DNA from: Neocallimastix lanati (nom. inval.)
Taxonomy: Eukaryota; Neocallimastigomycota; Neocallimastigomycetes; Neocallimastigales; Neocallimastigaceae
Assembly: GCA_016946835.1 (NCBI GenBank)
Contig: JACVTC010000069.1
Location: 605,001 to 642,500 of the forward strand
Direction: 5' to 3'
DNA length: 37,500 nucleotides
The notes below the pieces were generated by a model. The model had not been told where the DNA came from, searched no databases, and saw nothing but the letters and a program-made list of their open reading frames with translations. Shown here in pieces: positions 11,331 to 20,746 of the stretch; positions within the stretch are counted from its first letter, which is position 1; the number at the start of each line of letters is the position of its first letter. A program made the translations under genes and the position numbers.

Positions 11331-11640
11331 GTTTTAATAATAAATATAAATAATTTTTATAATTAAGTTTTAATAATAAATATTAATGATTTCATAATTA
11401 TATTTTAATTAATGATTTTATAAATACACTGTAATATTTAATATTACAATTTCAACATTAAAAATATTTAATATTAATGATTTAATAATTAAACTGCAAT
11501 ATTAAAATATTAAATATTTTATAATTAAACTGTAATATTAAATATTTTAAAGGTTGAAATTGTAAATATTAAATATTCATGATTTTATAATTAAATTGTA
11601 ATATTAAATATTTTTAATGTTAAAACGTATATAAAAATAT
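11331..11640. repeat. Degenerate tandem repeats of a TTTTATAATTAAA..AATATTAAATATT unit
   Basis: Variants of the phrase (gattttataattaaa)(ctgtaatattaaatattt) recur at least four times with variable spacing. Two copies of an inverted phrase, gtaatatttaatattacaatttcaacattaaa and aaggttgaaattgtaaatattaa (11431-11461 and 11550-11573), face each other. The same unit reappears at 12121-12180 on the other side of the GC-richer segment. Confidence 0.6.
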
Positions 11641-12215
11641 TTTTATAATATTATAATATATAAAAATTAATTTTATTATAAAAAAAAATAATTTAATCAT
11701 AAATAAAATGTTTTTTTTTTTTTTTTTATGAAAATTATTATTTTAATTGAAAATAATTACTTCACTTTTTAATCGCTTGTCTGGTTCTTCAACCTTAACT
11801 TAAATCAGTGCCTCAATGTATAAATTAATTTAGACAAAAAAAACCCAAAGTATGTTGAGTTGCATTAACAATGCTAAATACCAATGGTATATCGATTCCT
11901 GCCCTAAAGATTACATCTGCTTGGCTGAATATAAGAACCGATGCTGGAATTATATGGATGAAAGAGAATGGTAAAAAAAATAAAAGTGAGCGAGTGTGAG
12001 TCCAGTGACAACTTTATCATCGAATATTCTAACGGCTTTATCCAGTCACCCTTCTGCTAATAAAAATTAAATGTGTAAAAGCAATAGCAGCAAGACCGAA
12101 AACAACTTAGATGGTGCATAATATTAAATATTAATGATTTTATAATTAAACTTTAATATTAAAAATATTTAATATTAAATTATATAATTATAAAAAATAA
12201 TTTAATTATAAAACG

Positions 12216-12266
<51 letters not shown>

Positions 12267-12405
12267 ATTACTTTAATTGAAAATAATTTTTAATATTGAA
12301 AGTATATAAAAATATTTTTATAATAATATAATTATAAAAAATAATTTAATTATAAAACGAAAAAAAAAAAAAAAAAAAAATTATTACTTTAATTGAAAAT
12401 AATTA
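11629..12405. repeat. Three copies of a repeat interrupted by a GC-richer insert and poly(A)
   Basis: A unit with the phrases gtatataaaaatatttttat, ataatttaattataaaacga, an A or T run, and actttaattgaaaataatt occurs at about 11629-11758, 12171-12291 (partial) and 12299-12403. The first copy is separated from the others by the GC-richer segment 11760-12120. The second includes an uninterrupted run of about 48 A (12216-12263). Confidence 0.65.
11760..12120. pseudogene. GC-richer relic with broken coding-like blocks, identity unknown
   Basis: Base composition rises sharply here and falls back at 12120. On the plus strand, an ATG at 11852 opens a 40-codon frame to a TAA at 11972-11974, with four Cys and four Trp (CPKDYICLAEYKNRCW). 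On the minus strand, two adjacent blocks in different frames read LDKAVRIFDDKVVTGLTLA (about 12039-11983) and, over about 40 codons, GIDIPLVFSIVNATQHTLGF (about 11951-11831). Two consecutive open blocks with one frame change favour a decayed minus-strand gene or element, but I cannot name the family. It is flanked by copies of a local repeat, which suggests it was inserted into that repeat. Confidence 0.35.
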
Positions 12406-12764
12406 ATTCAATCTTTATTTTTTTTTTAAAGTGTATCAATTATTTTTTTTCATTAAATAATTTTTTATATAATTTTAAAAGTTTATAAATTGTTTTTTTT
12501 TTAAAAAAGTATGATTATAAATGCATTTTATATTTTTTATATGATTTCATTTGTATCTTATTTTATACAATATTATATATTATATAATTCTATTTGTTTA
12601 AACTGTTACTTTAAAATAAGAAATTCCAATTTTTGTAATATTTTTTTACGTTGTTTTGTTTTTACTTTTTATTAAAAAATTTTATAAAGTTAATATTTAA
12701 GAAAATCTTAAATCATTTTATTCAATTAATAATAATAAAATTTAAAATTAATCATTGATATAAA

Positions 12765-12824
12765 TGGATTTAGAAAATAGTTTAGATATTCCATAAAAAT
12801 TGGATTTAGAAAATAGTTTAGATA
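12765..12824. repeat. 24-bp direct repeat, period 36
   Basis: The sequence tggatttagaaaatagttta plus gata occurs at 12765-12788 and again at 12801-12824. The first copy follows an A to make an ATG that reads MDLENSLDIP and stops, too short to call a gene. Confidence 0.75.
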
Positions 12825-13763
12825 AAAAATACGTCTGTTTGAGTATCAGTAAAATATTCTTATAAGAAAAAAAATTCTTTTTTATGGTTATGAATGTTTT
12901 ACAACAAATAAATAAATTTTTCACTTTAAATTCATTTTAATATTTAAGACATTTTTATTTTTAGTTTTAATTTAAAATTGGATAAATTTTTCCTTTAAAA
13001 AAAAAATTTATGCAAGTAATTTATTTGAATTTACCCAAAAAGAAAAATTTTATATAAATATTATTTTAATATTATTTCATATTAACATTCATTTCATATT
13101 AAGATTTGATTAAATAAAAAAAAAAAAAAAATAGTTTTGTACAAATATAATAAAACTTTAAATTTAATAATGAATCAAGTTTAAATATAAATAATTGTAT
13201 TTTTATATTCTAAATTTTATTTCCTATATTCTATATTAAAATATTTTTATATTCATAATATAACATTTAGTAACAATATTAATTTCACTTTATTTTTGAA
13301 AATTCATAAAAATTATGAATTATTAATTAATTTGATTATTTAAACTATATTATTAAAAATATATATATATATTATATATATATATATTTTAATATATATT
13401 TAATTATATAAAACATTTTTATTAAAAATTATTTATCATGTTCTTAAAGCATAAGATTCTAATTCATTTAAAAATATAAAAAAATAAATGGATAAACAAT
13501 TATAACTATTTTTATTATAATTATTTATTAATGTTTTTGGTTATGAATGTTTTACAGCAAATAAATAAGTTGTTTCACTTTAAATTTATTTTAATTTTTA
13601 AAACCTTTTTATTTTTAGTTTTAATTAAAAATTGGATAAATTTTTCCTGTAAAAAAGAATTTATGCAAGTAATTTATTTGAATTTACCCAAAAAGTAATA
13701 ACTTTATATAAATATTATTTATTAGACTTTATTTTTGAAAATTCATAAAAATTATGAATTATT

Positions 13764-14548
13764 GTTAGAAATAAAGTTTAATATTATTAAATAATAAAGT
13801 AAAATAAAATAAATAATTTAAATGGGAGAGTTGCATTTCCCCAAGTTGCATTTTCCCAAGTTGCTTTTCGCCAGGTTGCATTTCGACAAGTAAAGTATTG
13901 ATATAAATAAATGAATAAATAAATAAATATTAATTCAAAATATATTTTTTTAAAATTGTTTTTATGCGATATTAATAATATTTAATTTTATTTATTGATT
14001 TATTTATTTATTTAATAATTTTCAATCTGGCGAAATGCAACTTGGCGAATTGCAATTTGGCGAAATGCCCCACACCCAATTTAAATATATTTAATATTAG
14101 TGATAACTGTCCTAAAATTATGTATATAATAATTATTGATGCACGTGATATACATGAATATAATGTGGCACAAATGATGAAATGTTAAATACATAAAATG
14201 CTCACTGTAATATTTACATAAGAATAGAGGTTTAATTCCTAATAAATAAAAATAAATAAACGACATTAAAATTTATTAATCATAAATTTAAGTGTGTTAA
14301 CAATTAGTTTTATATATTAATTAATATTAGTATATTAATAATAATGTAATAGTATAGTATATAATGTGGCGTATAGCAATAAAAGAAATACGTTTATGTA
14401 ATGTAACACTATATTATAACTTATATTAATACATGTACTTTAATTAAAAAAATAATTTTAATAATATCATTTTTAATATAATTGTTGTTAAATTAAATAA
14501 AGGAATTATTAAAGAATAAAATTGAAATTGATCAATTTAGTAATAAAA
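13764..14548. mobile_element. Insertion of about 785 bp, defined by the empty site in the sister copy
   Basis: Copy 1 of the tandem duplication runs straight through the corresponding point near 13323. In copy 2 the flanks meet this insertion, with aattatt on both sides (13757-13763 and 14549-14555), a possible 7-bp target duplication in low-complexity DNA. The insert starts gttagaaataaag. It contains no credible ORF; the open frame at 14081-14266 has no supporting features. A younger TIR element sits inside it. A solo LTR or a non-autonomous element is possible; the family is not recognised. Confidence 0.5.
13824..14077. mobile_element. Non-autonomous TIR element (MITE) with 9-bp target duplication and 15-bp iterons
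   Basis: Terminal inverted repeats of 51 bp (13824-13874 and 14027-14077) start GGG and end CCC and match at roughly 80%. They are flanked by a perfect 9-bp direct repeat, aatttaaat (13815-13823 and 14078-14086), the target duplication. The ends are built from 15-bp units: gttgcatttccccaa and variants four times at 13830-13889, and the opposite orientation, ttggcgaaatgcaac and variants, three times at 14027-14071. The interior is ATTT-type simple sequence with no ORF. A 9-bp duplication is typical of Mutator-like elements; that class is an inference from duplication length only. Confidence 0.8.
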
Positions 14549-14755
14549 AATTATTAATTTGATTATTTAAACTATATTATTAAAAAAATATATATTATAT
14601 ATATATATATATTTTAATATATATTTAATTATATAAAGAATTTTTATTAAAAATTATTTATCATATTCTTAAAGCATAAGATTCTAATTCATTTTGAAAA
14701 TATAAAAAAAATAAATGGATAACTATTTTTATTATAATTGTTTATTAATTTTTTA

Positions 14756-15231
14756 AATTTTTCGATGATATAAAATTTTTTTGTTAATAATCTAGTTATA
14801 TTAACAACAATAATAGTAAAAACGATTATAATTCTAATAAAATAATTAATTTATTGTAATAAATAAAAATGATCATTAAAATAATCTTTCTTTTTTAATT
14901 TATATGTTTATATAAATTTATGAAAATAATTTAAGTCATGAATCAAAAAAAACATTAAATAAAATTTAGAGAGGATAAAAATAAAATTTTTAATTTAAAA
15001 ATATTTATTCATTTTAATATATTGAATATATTAAATATTAAATATTATATTAAAAAAAAAAATTTTTTAAAATTAATTTGCTTTTTTTTTTTTTTTTTAT
15101 TATAAAAATAAATAATTTCAATTTGATTTTTTTTTTTTTTTTTTTTTTTTTTGGTATTATTTTCTGATATAGATTATTTTTGATCTTTTCTTTTTTCTTT
15201 TAAAAAGTTTATTACAACAGAAAAATTATAA
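14756..15231. other. AT-rich spacer upstream of 7TM copy 3
   Basis: No gene is seen. T runs at 15079-15098 and 15127-15152 and a pyrimidine-rich stretch up to about 15200 lie within 150 bp of the start codon at 15232, so this probably includes the promoter and 5' UTR. Confidence 0.6.
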
Positions 15232-16538
15232 ATGTATATAAATGAAAATAAAGTTAATAATTATTCAGAATCATTAAATAAAGATGATGATATGAAAAAT
15301 GGTGATGGTATTACTGATAATAATACTCTATTAATGGCTACTAGAATATCAACTATTATTGTTATTTTAAGTTGGTATATTTATGGAAAATATGCTTACT
15401 TCTGTTTAAAAGGATTAATAAAATACAAAAATTTAAATTTTTTATTTCCTTTAACGGCTTCATTATTTGCTTTTGCAAATAATAGTAATGATATTGTAAA
15501 TTATATATATCACCAATCTGATTGTTATAAATTTTGGTTAATTTTTGAAATTTCAGCTACATTAAATTGGGCACCAATTTCATGGTTACAAGCTTATCGT
15601 TTAATTCTTATTTCTAAAATTTATTTACCAAAAGTTCCTGCTATAATAATTACTATTTTTGCTATTATTTTTAGTTGTATTTATTGTACTTTTTACTTTT
15701 TAAATTTATCACTTTTTGATTACACGATGTCTGATGATATAGGATGCTCAGTTACTAATCCTGGTACATGGACAATATATTTAATGATTTTTGATATTAT
15801 TGATTCAGTTTTTTCAATGACAACCATTTGTATTATAATTATTATTTCTTTAATTAAATTAAAAGGATTACGTACTGGAAGTGATAGATTAAATAATTTG
15901 GTTGAGCAAGGTATTATCGAATTAATTATTATAGCAACTTCAAAACTTATCATATATCCTATAATTCGTACTAGTAGTTCTATTCCAGGGTTTGATATAT
16001 TTTGGGATATTTTATCAGTAATTGTAATTGTCAATGCCTTTAATTTAGTTAATTTTCCATATAAACATGTAGGCATAATCTTAAAATACACTATTAAATA
16101 ATGATTTTTTTTAAAAAAAAAAAAAAAAATATTATAATTTATTTATTTATTTATTTATTTATTTATTATTTATTTATTTTTTTATTTATTTATTTATTTA
16201 TTTATTTTTTATTTATTTATTTTTTTATTTATTTATTTTTTTTTTAAAAAAAAAAAAAATAGTCTAATGACATAAAAGGAAATGTGAAAAAAAGGAATAA
16301 ATATAATTTTTTTAATTCTGAATTGAGTTACTGTTCAAGTGATTTATGTGACAGTAATAATGATGGTAATAATAAAGAAAAAAACCTTACATCAAATGAT
16401 TCTAATAAATACAAATTAAATATAATAATAGATAAAGATTCCTTTCAAAACCAAAGCGTTAGTGGTACAGCTACTTTAAGTTGCAGTAAAAATAGCAACA
16501 AAAATGATAATAACCTAAAAAGACATTCATATATATAA
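15232..16538 (+). CDS. Seven-transmembrane receptor-like protein, array copy 3 (2 exons)
   Basis: Exons 15232-16068 and 16263-16538 join in phase 0 over a 194-nt GTAGGC..ATAG intron, giving 370 residues. An apparent GTG-initiated frame at 16284 is the body of exon 2, not a separate gene. Exon 1 aligns without doubt to copies 1 and 2 (RISTIIVI.SWYIYGKYAYF, NWAPISWLQAYRL, VTNPGTWT, NLVNFPY). It is clearly more divergent, mainly in the N terminus, TM4, TM5 and TM6. The Cys pair at the TM3 start and in the TM4-TM5 loop is kept. The 91-residue tail (CSSDLCDSNNDGNN, SVSGTATLSCSKN) shares no obvious sequence with the other tails beyond being rich in Ser, Asn and Lys. It is the oldest branch of the array that is still intact. 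Function is unknown. Confidence 0.85.
16139..16245. repeat. (ATTT)n microsatellite inside the copy-3 intron
   Basis: About 107 bp of ATTT tetranucleotide repeat with a few interruptions fills most of the intron between 16069 and 16262. It accounts for the intron being slightly longer than those of copies 1 and 2. Confidence 0.9.
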
Positions 16539-17064
16539 TATTATACCGATATGAGATAATCTTTTTTTTTTTTTTTTTTCAATATTAATGGAATTTATTT
16601 ATATCAAAACATCATGTAATTAATAATATATATAAATATATATATATATCATATAATACAATATGATTTTTAAATTTAAATATACCCTCAATTTAACAGT
16701 ATAATTATTCTTAAAAAAAATAATTATAGTTAATTATAATATACCAAATTTTATTAAATGATACCATAATATCTAATTTTTAAAAAATTTTAAATAGTTA
16801 TTTGAAGAATTTGTATATAAATATACATGTATATAAATACACAATATATATATAATGATATCTTTAAAAGATAGATAAATAAATAAAATTATTAAAAAAT
16901 AAAAAAAAATGAATAAATAAATAAAATAATTAAAAAATAGTATGTCATATTAAATTTTTATTACATCTATAATTAATATGAATCAGGATAATTAGTGATA
17001 AAAATACAACAGTTTTAAAATTATTTATTATTATTTTATCATTCAAAAAATACTTTTTTTTAAT

Positions 17065-17132
17065 AAAGTTTAATTTTTATTATTAAAGAAATATATAATA
17101 TATTTCTTTAATAATAATAAAAATTAAACTTT
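17065..17132. repeat. Near-perfect palindrome of about 68 bp
   Basis: The left arm aaagtttaatttttattatt.. (17065-17095) mirrors the right arm ending ..taataaaaattaaacttt (17132), with one extra ATA triplet on the right. Related pieces occur nearby at about 17192-17236 and as a half copy at about 21060-21095, so this is a small dispersed hairpin repeat. Confidence 0.7.
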
Positions 17133-17279
17133 AAAAAAAAAAAAATATATATATATATATATTGTAATTAATAAATTACTTATTAAAAATATAAAGAAAT
17201 ATATTATATATTTCTTTAACAATAAAAATTTAACCTTGTAAAAAAATTTAAAAATACAAAGAAATACATTATAATAATA

Positions 17280-17313
17280 AACCTTTTTATATTATAATTA
17301 ATATAAAAAGGTT
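17280..17313. repeat. Perfect 15-bp hairpin
   Basis: Arms aacctttttatatta (17280-17294) and taatataaaaaggtt (17299-17313) flank a 4-nt loop. Confidence 0.75.
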
Positions 17314-17439
17314 AATAATAATAATTAAAACATTATACAATTACTTATGCTTATTTATATAAATATTTTGACAGTGTCAATTGAATGTCAATAAACCTTA
17401 GTAATTGTTAACTATGAAGAAATAAAAAAGTTTGTTTTA

Positions 17440-17570
17440 GTTGTGCTACATTTAATTTATTTGGTCGTTTTTTTTTTTTTTTTTTTATTGCACTACATTT
17501 AAATTATGTCTTTTTTTTTTTTTTTTTTTTTTTGATTTTGTTGTTCAACATTTAATTTATTTTTTTTTAA
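17440..17570. repeat. Three imperfect repeats of a (G/A)TTG..CTACATTTAATTTAT unit with poly(T)
   Basis: Units start at about 17440 (gttgtgctacatttaattta), 17489 (attgcactacatttaaatta) and 17540 (gttgttcaacatttaattta). Runs of about 20 T separate them, giving a period near 50 bp. Confidence 0.65.
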
Positions 17571-17913
17571 AAAAAAATTAGACTTAATTATAAGTGTTAT
17601 TAAATAATTAATATTATAATTTTTTAAATATTAATGTATATATTTTAAATTTACTAACAATATTAGTATGCTTTCCTTCTATTTTAGCAAATAGAATAAA
17701 TTTTATAGTACATAAAAGAAATATAAAATAATCTTTATCAAATATAATTGTTAATTGTTTTTTATTTAAAAATAAAAAATATTATGATTTATTTTATATG
17801 CATTGTTTGCATAGTTTATAAAAATAATAATAATGATGATAGTTAATTTGAAATTTGTAATTTTATTAATTCCAGAATTAGTATTCATTATAATATAGAG
17901 GATACAAATACAG

Positions 17914-17956
<43 letters not shown>

Positions 17957-18419
17957 AAAGTAATTAAATATGAAATTATAAAAATATAATCAATTAAGGA
18001 TTCAATAATAGTGTTGGTAAAGCTTGGGACCTTTATTTAAATAGAAATTTTCATAAAATTCTTAAATATTCATCAAATATCAACATAAAATATAACTTTT
18101 TATTTATCATAGTATTGAAAGGTCCAGATATATATATTAATAAATCATTTGAAAATTACAGGAATAATTAAAAAAATAAAATAAAAAATAAAAAATAAAA
18201 AATAAAAAATAAAAAATAAAAAATAAAAAATATATATAAAAATATAAAAAATATATATGTATACATATGATAAATGACTTACTTTTTTTTTAAATTTTTT
18301 TTTTTTTTTTTTTTTTTGTTTTTTTTTTGTTTTCTATTTTTTGTATTTTATTTCATTTTTTTATTATTACTGTATTTTATTATTCTTTGAAAAAAAAATA
18401 TATCATATTAAATTAGATC

Positions 18420-20453
18420 TTATTTACAAGAAATTGTTTTTTCATTGAATAAAATACGATAGTAGCAGATTTTTTCTTTTATTTCTTCATCAGACATACA
18501 AATTTGATGGTTACGAGCATTCAATAAATATATAACACTTTCGACAAATGAATCATCCAATTTTTCTACTTCTCCAGGGAGTTCAGAATATAAAGAACTA
18601 TCTATAAGAATTTCTTTTAAATGGGGTAATGTCCATAGGAAATCAGAAAGTTTATTTAACTCTTTATTATTTCGAATATCTATTTTTTCCAAGTTTTCTA
18701 AATTGGCAAGTGCAGAATTAATTTCAGTCAAGTGATTACCACTCACATCTAACACTTTTAAATTTTTTAATTGGAATATTGAGGTTGGGATTTCCGTTAA
18801 TTTCAAATTTTTCAAGTTCAATTCATCTACTTCAGAATTGAGAAAATTCAAATGTTTTAAACGCCATATCTCTTTTGGTAATTCCGTTAGTTGATTATTA
18901 CCAAGATCCAATACAGTTAAATTGGTTAAATTTCCTATTTCTTTTGGTAATCCTTTTAATTGATTACCGTAAAGATTTAGGCTATTTAAATTGATCAAAT
19001 TTCCTATTTCTTTTGGTAATTCAATTATTCGATTATAGTTAAGATACAATTCAGTTAAATTGGTTAACTTTCCAATTACTTTTGGTAACTCCGTTAATTG
19101 ATTATTGTAAAGATCCAGTTCAGTTAAATTTTTCAAATTTTCTATTTCTTTCGGTAATTCAGTTAATTGATTACAACCAAGACATAATTCTGTTAAATTG
19201 ATAAAATTTAAAACTACTTTAGGTAATTCCGTTAATTTATTACTGCAAAGATGTAGTTTAGTTAAACCAGTTAAATTTACAATTTCTTCTGGTAATTCCG
19301 TTAATTGATTAAAACTGATATTCAATTCTGTTAACTTTGTTAAATTTCCTATTTCTTTTGGTAATATCGATAATTGAGTATCTAAAAGATTCAATACATT
19401 TAAGTTTGTTAAATTTACAATTTCTTTTGGAAATTCAATTAATTTATTACCATAAAGACTCAAGCTAGTTAAATTGGTTAAATTTCCTATTTCTTTCGGT
19501 ATTTCGGTTAATTGATTATTCTTAAGATTCAATTCATTTAAATTTTTTAATTTTCCCATTTCTTTTGGTAATTCCGTTAACTGATTAAAACTAATATTCA
19601 ACTTCATAAACTTTGTTAAATTTACAATTTCCAGTGGTAACTCAGTTATTTCATTATTTTCTAAATTAAATTCAATTAATTTGGTTAAATTTCCTATTTC
19701 TTTTGGTAATTCCATTATTAGATTATTTTGAAGATCTAATTTAGTTAAATTGGCCAAATTTCCTATTTCTTTTGGTAATTCAGTTAATTGATTATAACTA
19801 ATATTTAATTCTGTTAACTTTGTTAAATTTACAATTTCTTTTGGTAATTCCGTTAATTGATTAACACTAATATTCAATTCAATTAAATTTACTAAATTTC
19901 CAATTTCCATTGGTAACTCAGTTATTTCATTACTTTCCAAATTTAATACAGTTAAATTGGTTAAATTTCCTATTTCTTTTGGTAATTCCGTTAATTGATT
20001 AACACTAATATTCAATTCAATTAAATTTACTAAATTTCTAATTTCCATTGGTAACTCAGTTATTTCATTACTTTTAAAACTTAATACAGTTAAATTGGTT
20101 AAATTTCCTATTTCTTTTGGTATTTCCGTTATTTGATTACCTTTCAGATTCAAACTTGTTAATTTTTTTAAATTGTAAACACAACTTGGTATTTTCGATA
20201 GTTTTGCACCTGAAAAACTTATTTCTGAAATATTATTTGTTCTTTTTAATAAATTCGAAATGTCATTGATAATGGTTTCATTACCGAAAACATTTCCTTT
20301 AAATTTTAATGTTTTCCATTTTGAAATTTCATTGTCTGGAATATTTCCCAGTTCCTTTAATTTATCTAAATCAATTTCAACATTTTCTTCATTATACTCT
20401 AGTTTTAACAGATTATTTTGAGTATCAATACTATCTTTTATTTCATTAACCAT
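18420..20453 (-). CDS. Leucine-rich-repeat protein of 677 residues, cytosolic type
   Basis: This is a single-exon gene. There is no signal peptide or membrane segment. Residues 1-75 are a unique acidic region, about 76-98 a first LRR, and 99-535 hold 19 contiguous repeats of exactly 23 residues (consensus LTELNLxxNQLTELPKEIGNLTN). Three or four degenerate repeats reach about 640, followed by a helical, basic-acidic C terminus of about 37 residues. The 23-residue LPxEIGNLxxL pattern is that of Shoc2/PIRL-like and Leptospira-like intracellular LRR proteins, which act as protein-binding scaffolds. No kinase, GTPase or F-box domain is attached. Repeats 2-6 include a recent 138-bp internal duplication. 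It stands alone between plus-strand neighbours. The binding partner cannot be inferred. Confidence 0.9.
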   Translation of the reverse strand: MVNEIKDSIDTQNNLLKLEYNEENVEIDLDKLKELGNIPDNEISKWKTLKFKGNVFGNETIINDISNLLKRTNNISEISFSGAKLSKIPSCVYNLKKLTSLNLKGNQITEIPKEIGNLTNLTVLSFKSNEITELPMEIRNLVNLIELNISVNQLTELPKEIGNLTNLTVLNLESNEITELPMEIGNLVNLIELNISVNQLTELPKEIVNLTKLTELNISYNQLTELPKEIGNLANLTKLDLQNNLIMELPKEIGNLTKLIEFNLENNEITELPLEIVNLTKFMKLNISFNQLTELPKEMGKLKNLNELNLKNNQLTEIPKEIGNLTNLTSLSLYGNKLIEFPKEIVNLTNLNVLNLLDTQLSILPKEIGNLTKLTELNISFNQLTELPEEIVNLTGLTKLHLCSNKLTELPKVVLNFINLTELCLGCNQLTELPKEIENLKNLTELDLYNNQLTELPKVIGKLTNLTELYLNYNRIIELPKEIGNLINLNSLNLYGNQLKGLPKEIGNLTNLTVLDLGNNQLTELPKEIWRLKHLNFLNSEVDELNLKNLKLTEIPTSIFQLKNLKVLDVSGNHLTEINSALANLENLEKIDIRNNKELNKLSDFLWTLPHLKEILIDSSLYSELPGEVEKLDDSFVESVIYLLNARNHQICMSDEEIKEKICYYRILFNEKTISCK

Positions 20454-20709
20454 TATTATTATTAATTATTTTTTTTTTTTTTCATTATCTTATTATTTAT
20501 TTATCTTTTATTATTTATTTATTTATTTATTATTTTCATTGATATTTTTTTCTTTTTGCTTCCTTCATATTTATAAATAAATAAAAAAATAAAAAAAATT
20601 TTTTTTACATAAATTTTTTTTCAAACTTTAAAAAAATTTTATATCCATAAAAATTCTATACAAAAGAGGAAATTAAAAAAATTTTTTTCAATTGTAAATT
20701 TTAAAATCA

Positions 20710-20746
<37 letters not shown>

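Larger units (their letters stand above)
12886..14755. repeat. Tandem duplication of about 650 bp; second copy carries an insertion
   Basis: Copy 1 is 12886-13534 and copy 2 is 13539-14755. Shared landmarks, in the same order, are ggttatgaatgttttaca (12886 and 13539), gcaagtaatttatttgaatt (about 13013 and 13666), ttttgaaaattcataaaaat (about 13294 and 13733), and ttcttaaagcataagattct (about 13440 and 14665). Copy 1 has about 215 bp that copy 2 lacks. Copy 2 has about 785 bp (13764-14548) that copy 1 lacks. The pair therefore shows the state before and after insertion. Confidence 0.8.
16539..18419. other. AT-rich spacer with hairpins and homopolymers
   Basis: No gene is seen between 7TM copy 3 and the LRR gene. 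Besides the hairpins listed separately, there is an A run of about 36 at 17919-17954, a (TAAAAAA)n array at about 18175-18230, and T runs at 18296-18317. These lie in the 3' flanks of two convergent genes. Confidence 0.6.

Noticed and set aside
14081-14266. Minus-strand frame of 61 codons next to the MITE
   Set aside because: It lies within a repeat insertion, overlaps the target duplication, and has no recognisable features.
15720-16091. Minus-strand frame of 123 codons opposite 7TM copy 3
   Set aside because: It is antisense to a conserved coding exon; the sense frame is the one shared with the other copies.
16284-16538. Separate small gene with a GTG start
   Set aside because: The frame begins 7 codons upstream at the 3' splice site and joins exon 1 of 7TM copy 3 in phase, exactly as in copies 1 and 2, so it is exon 2.
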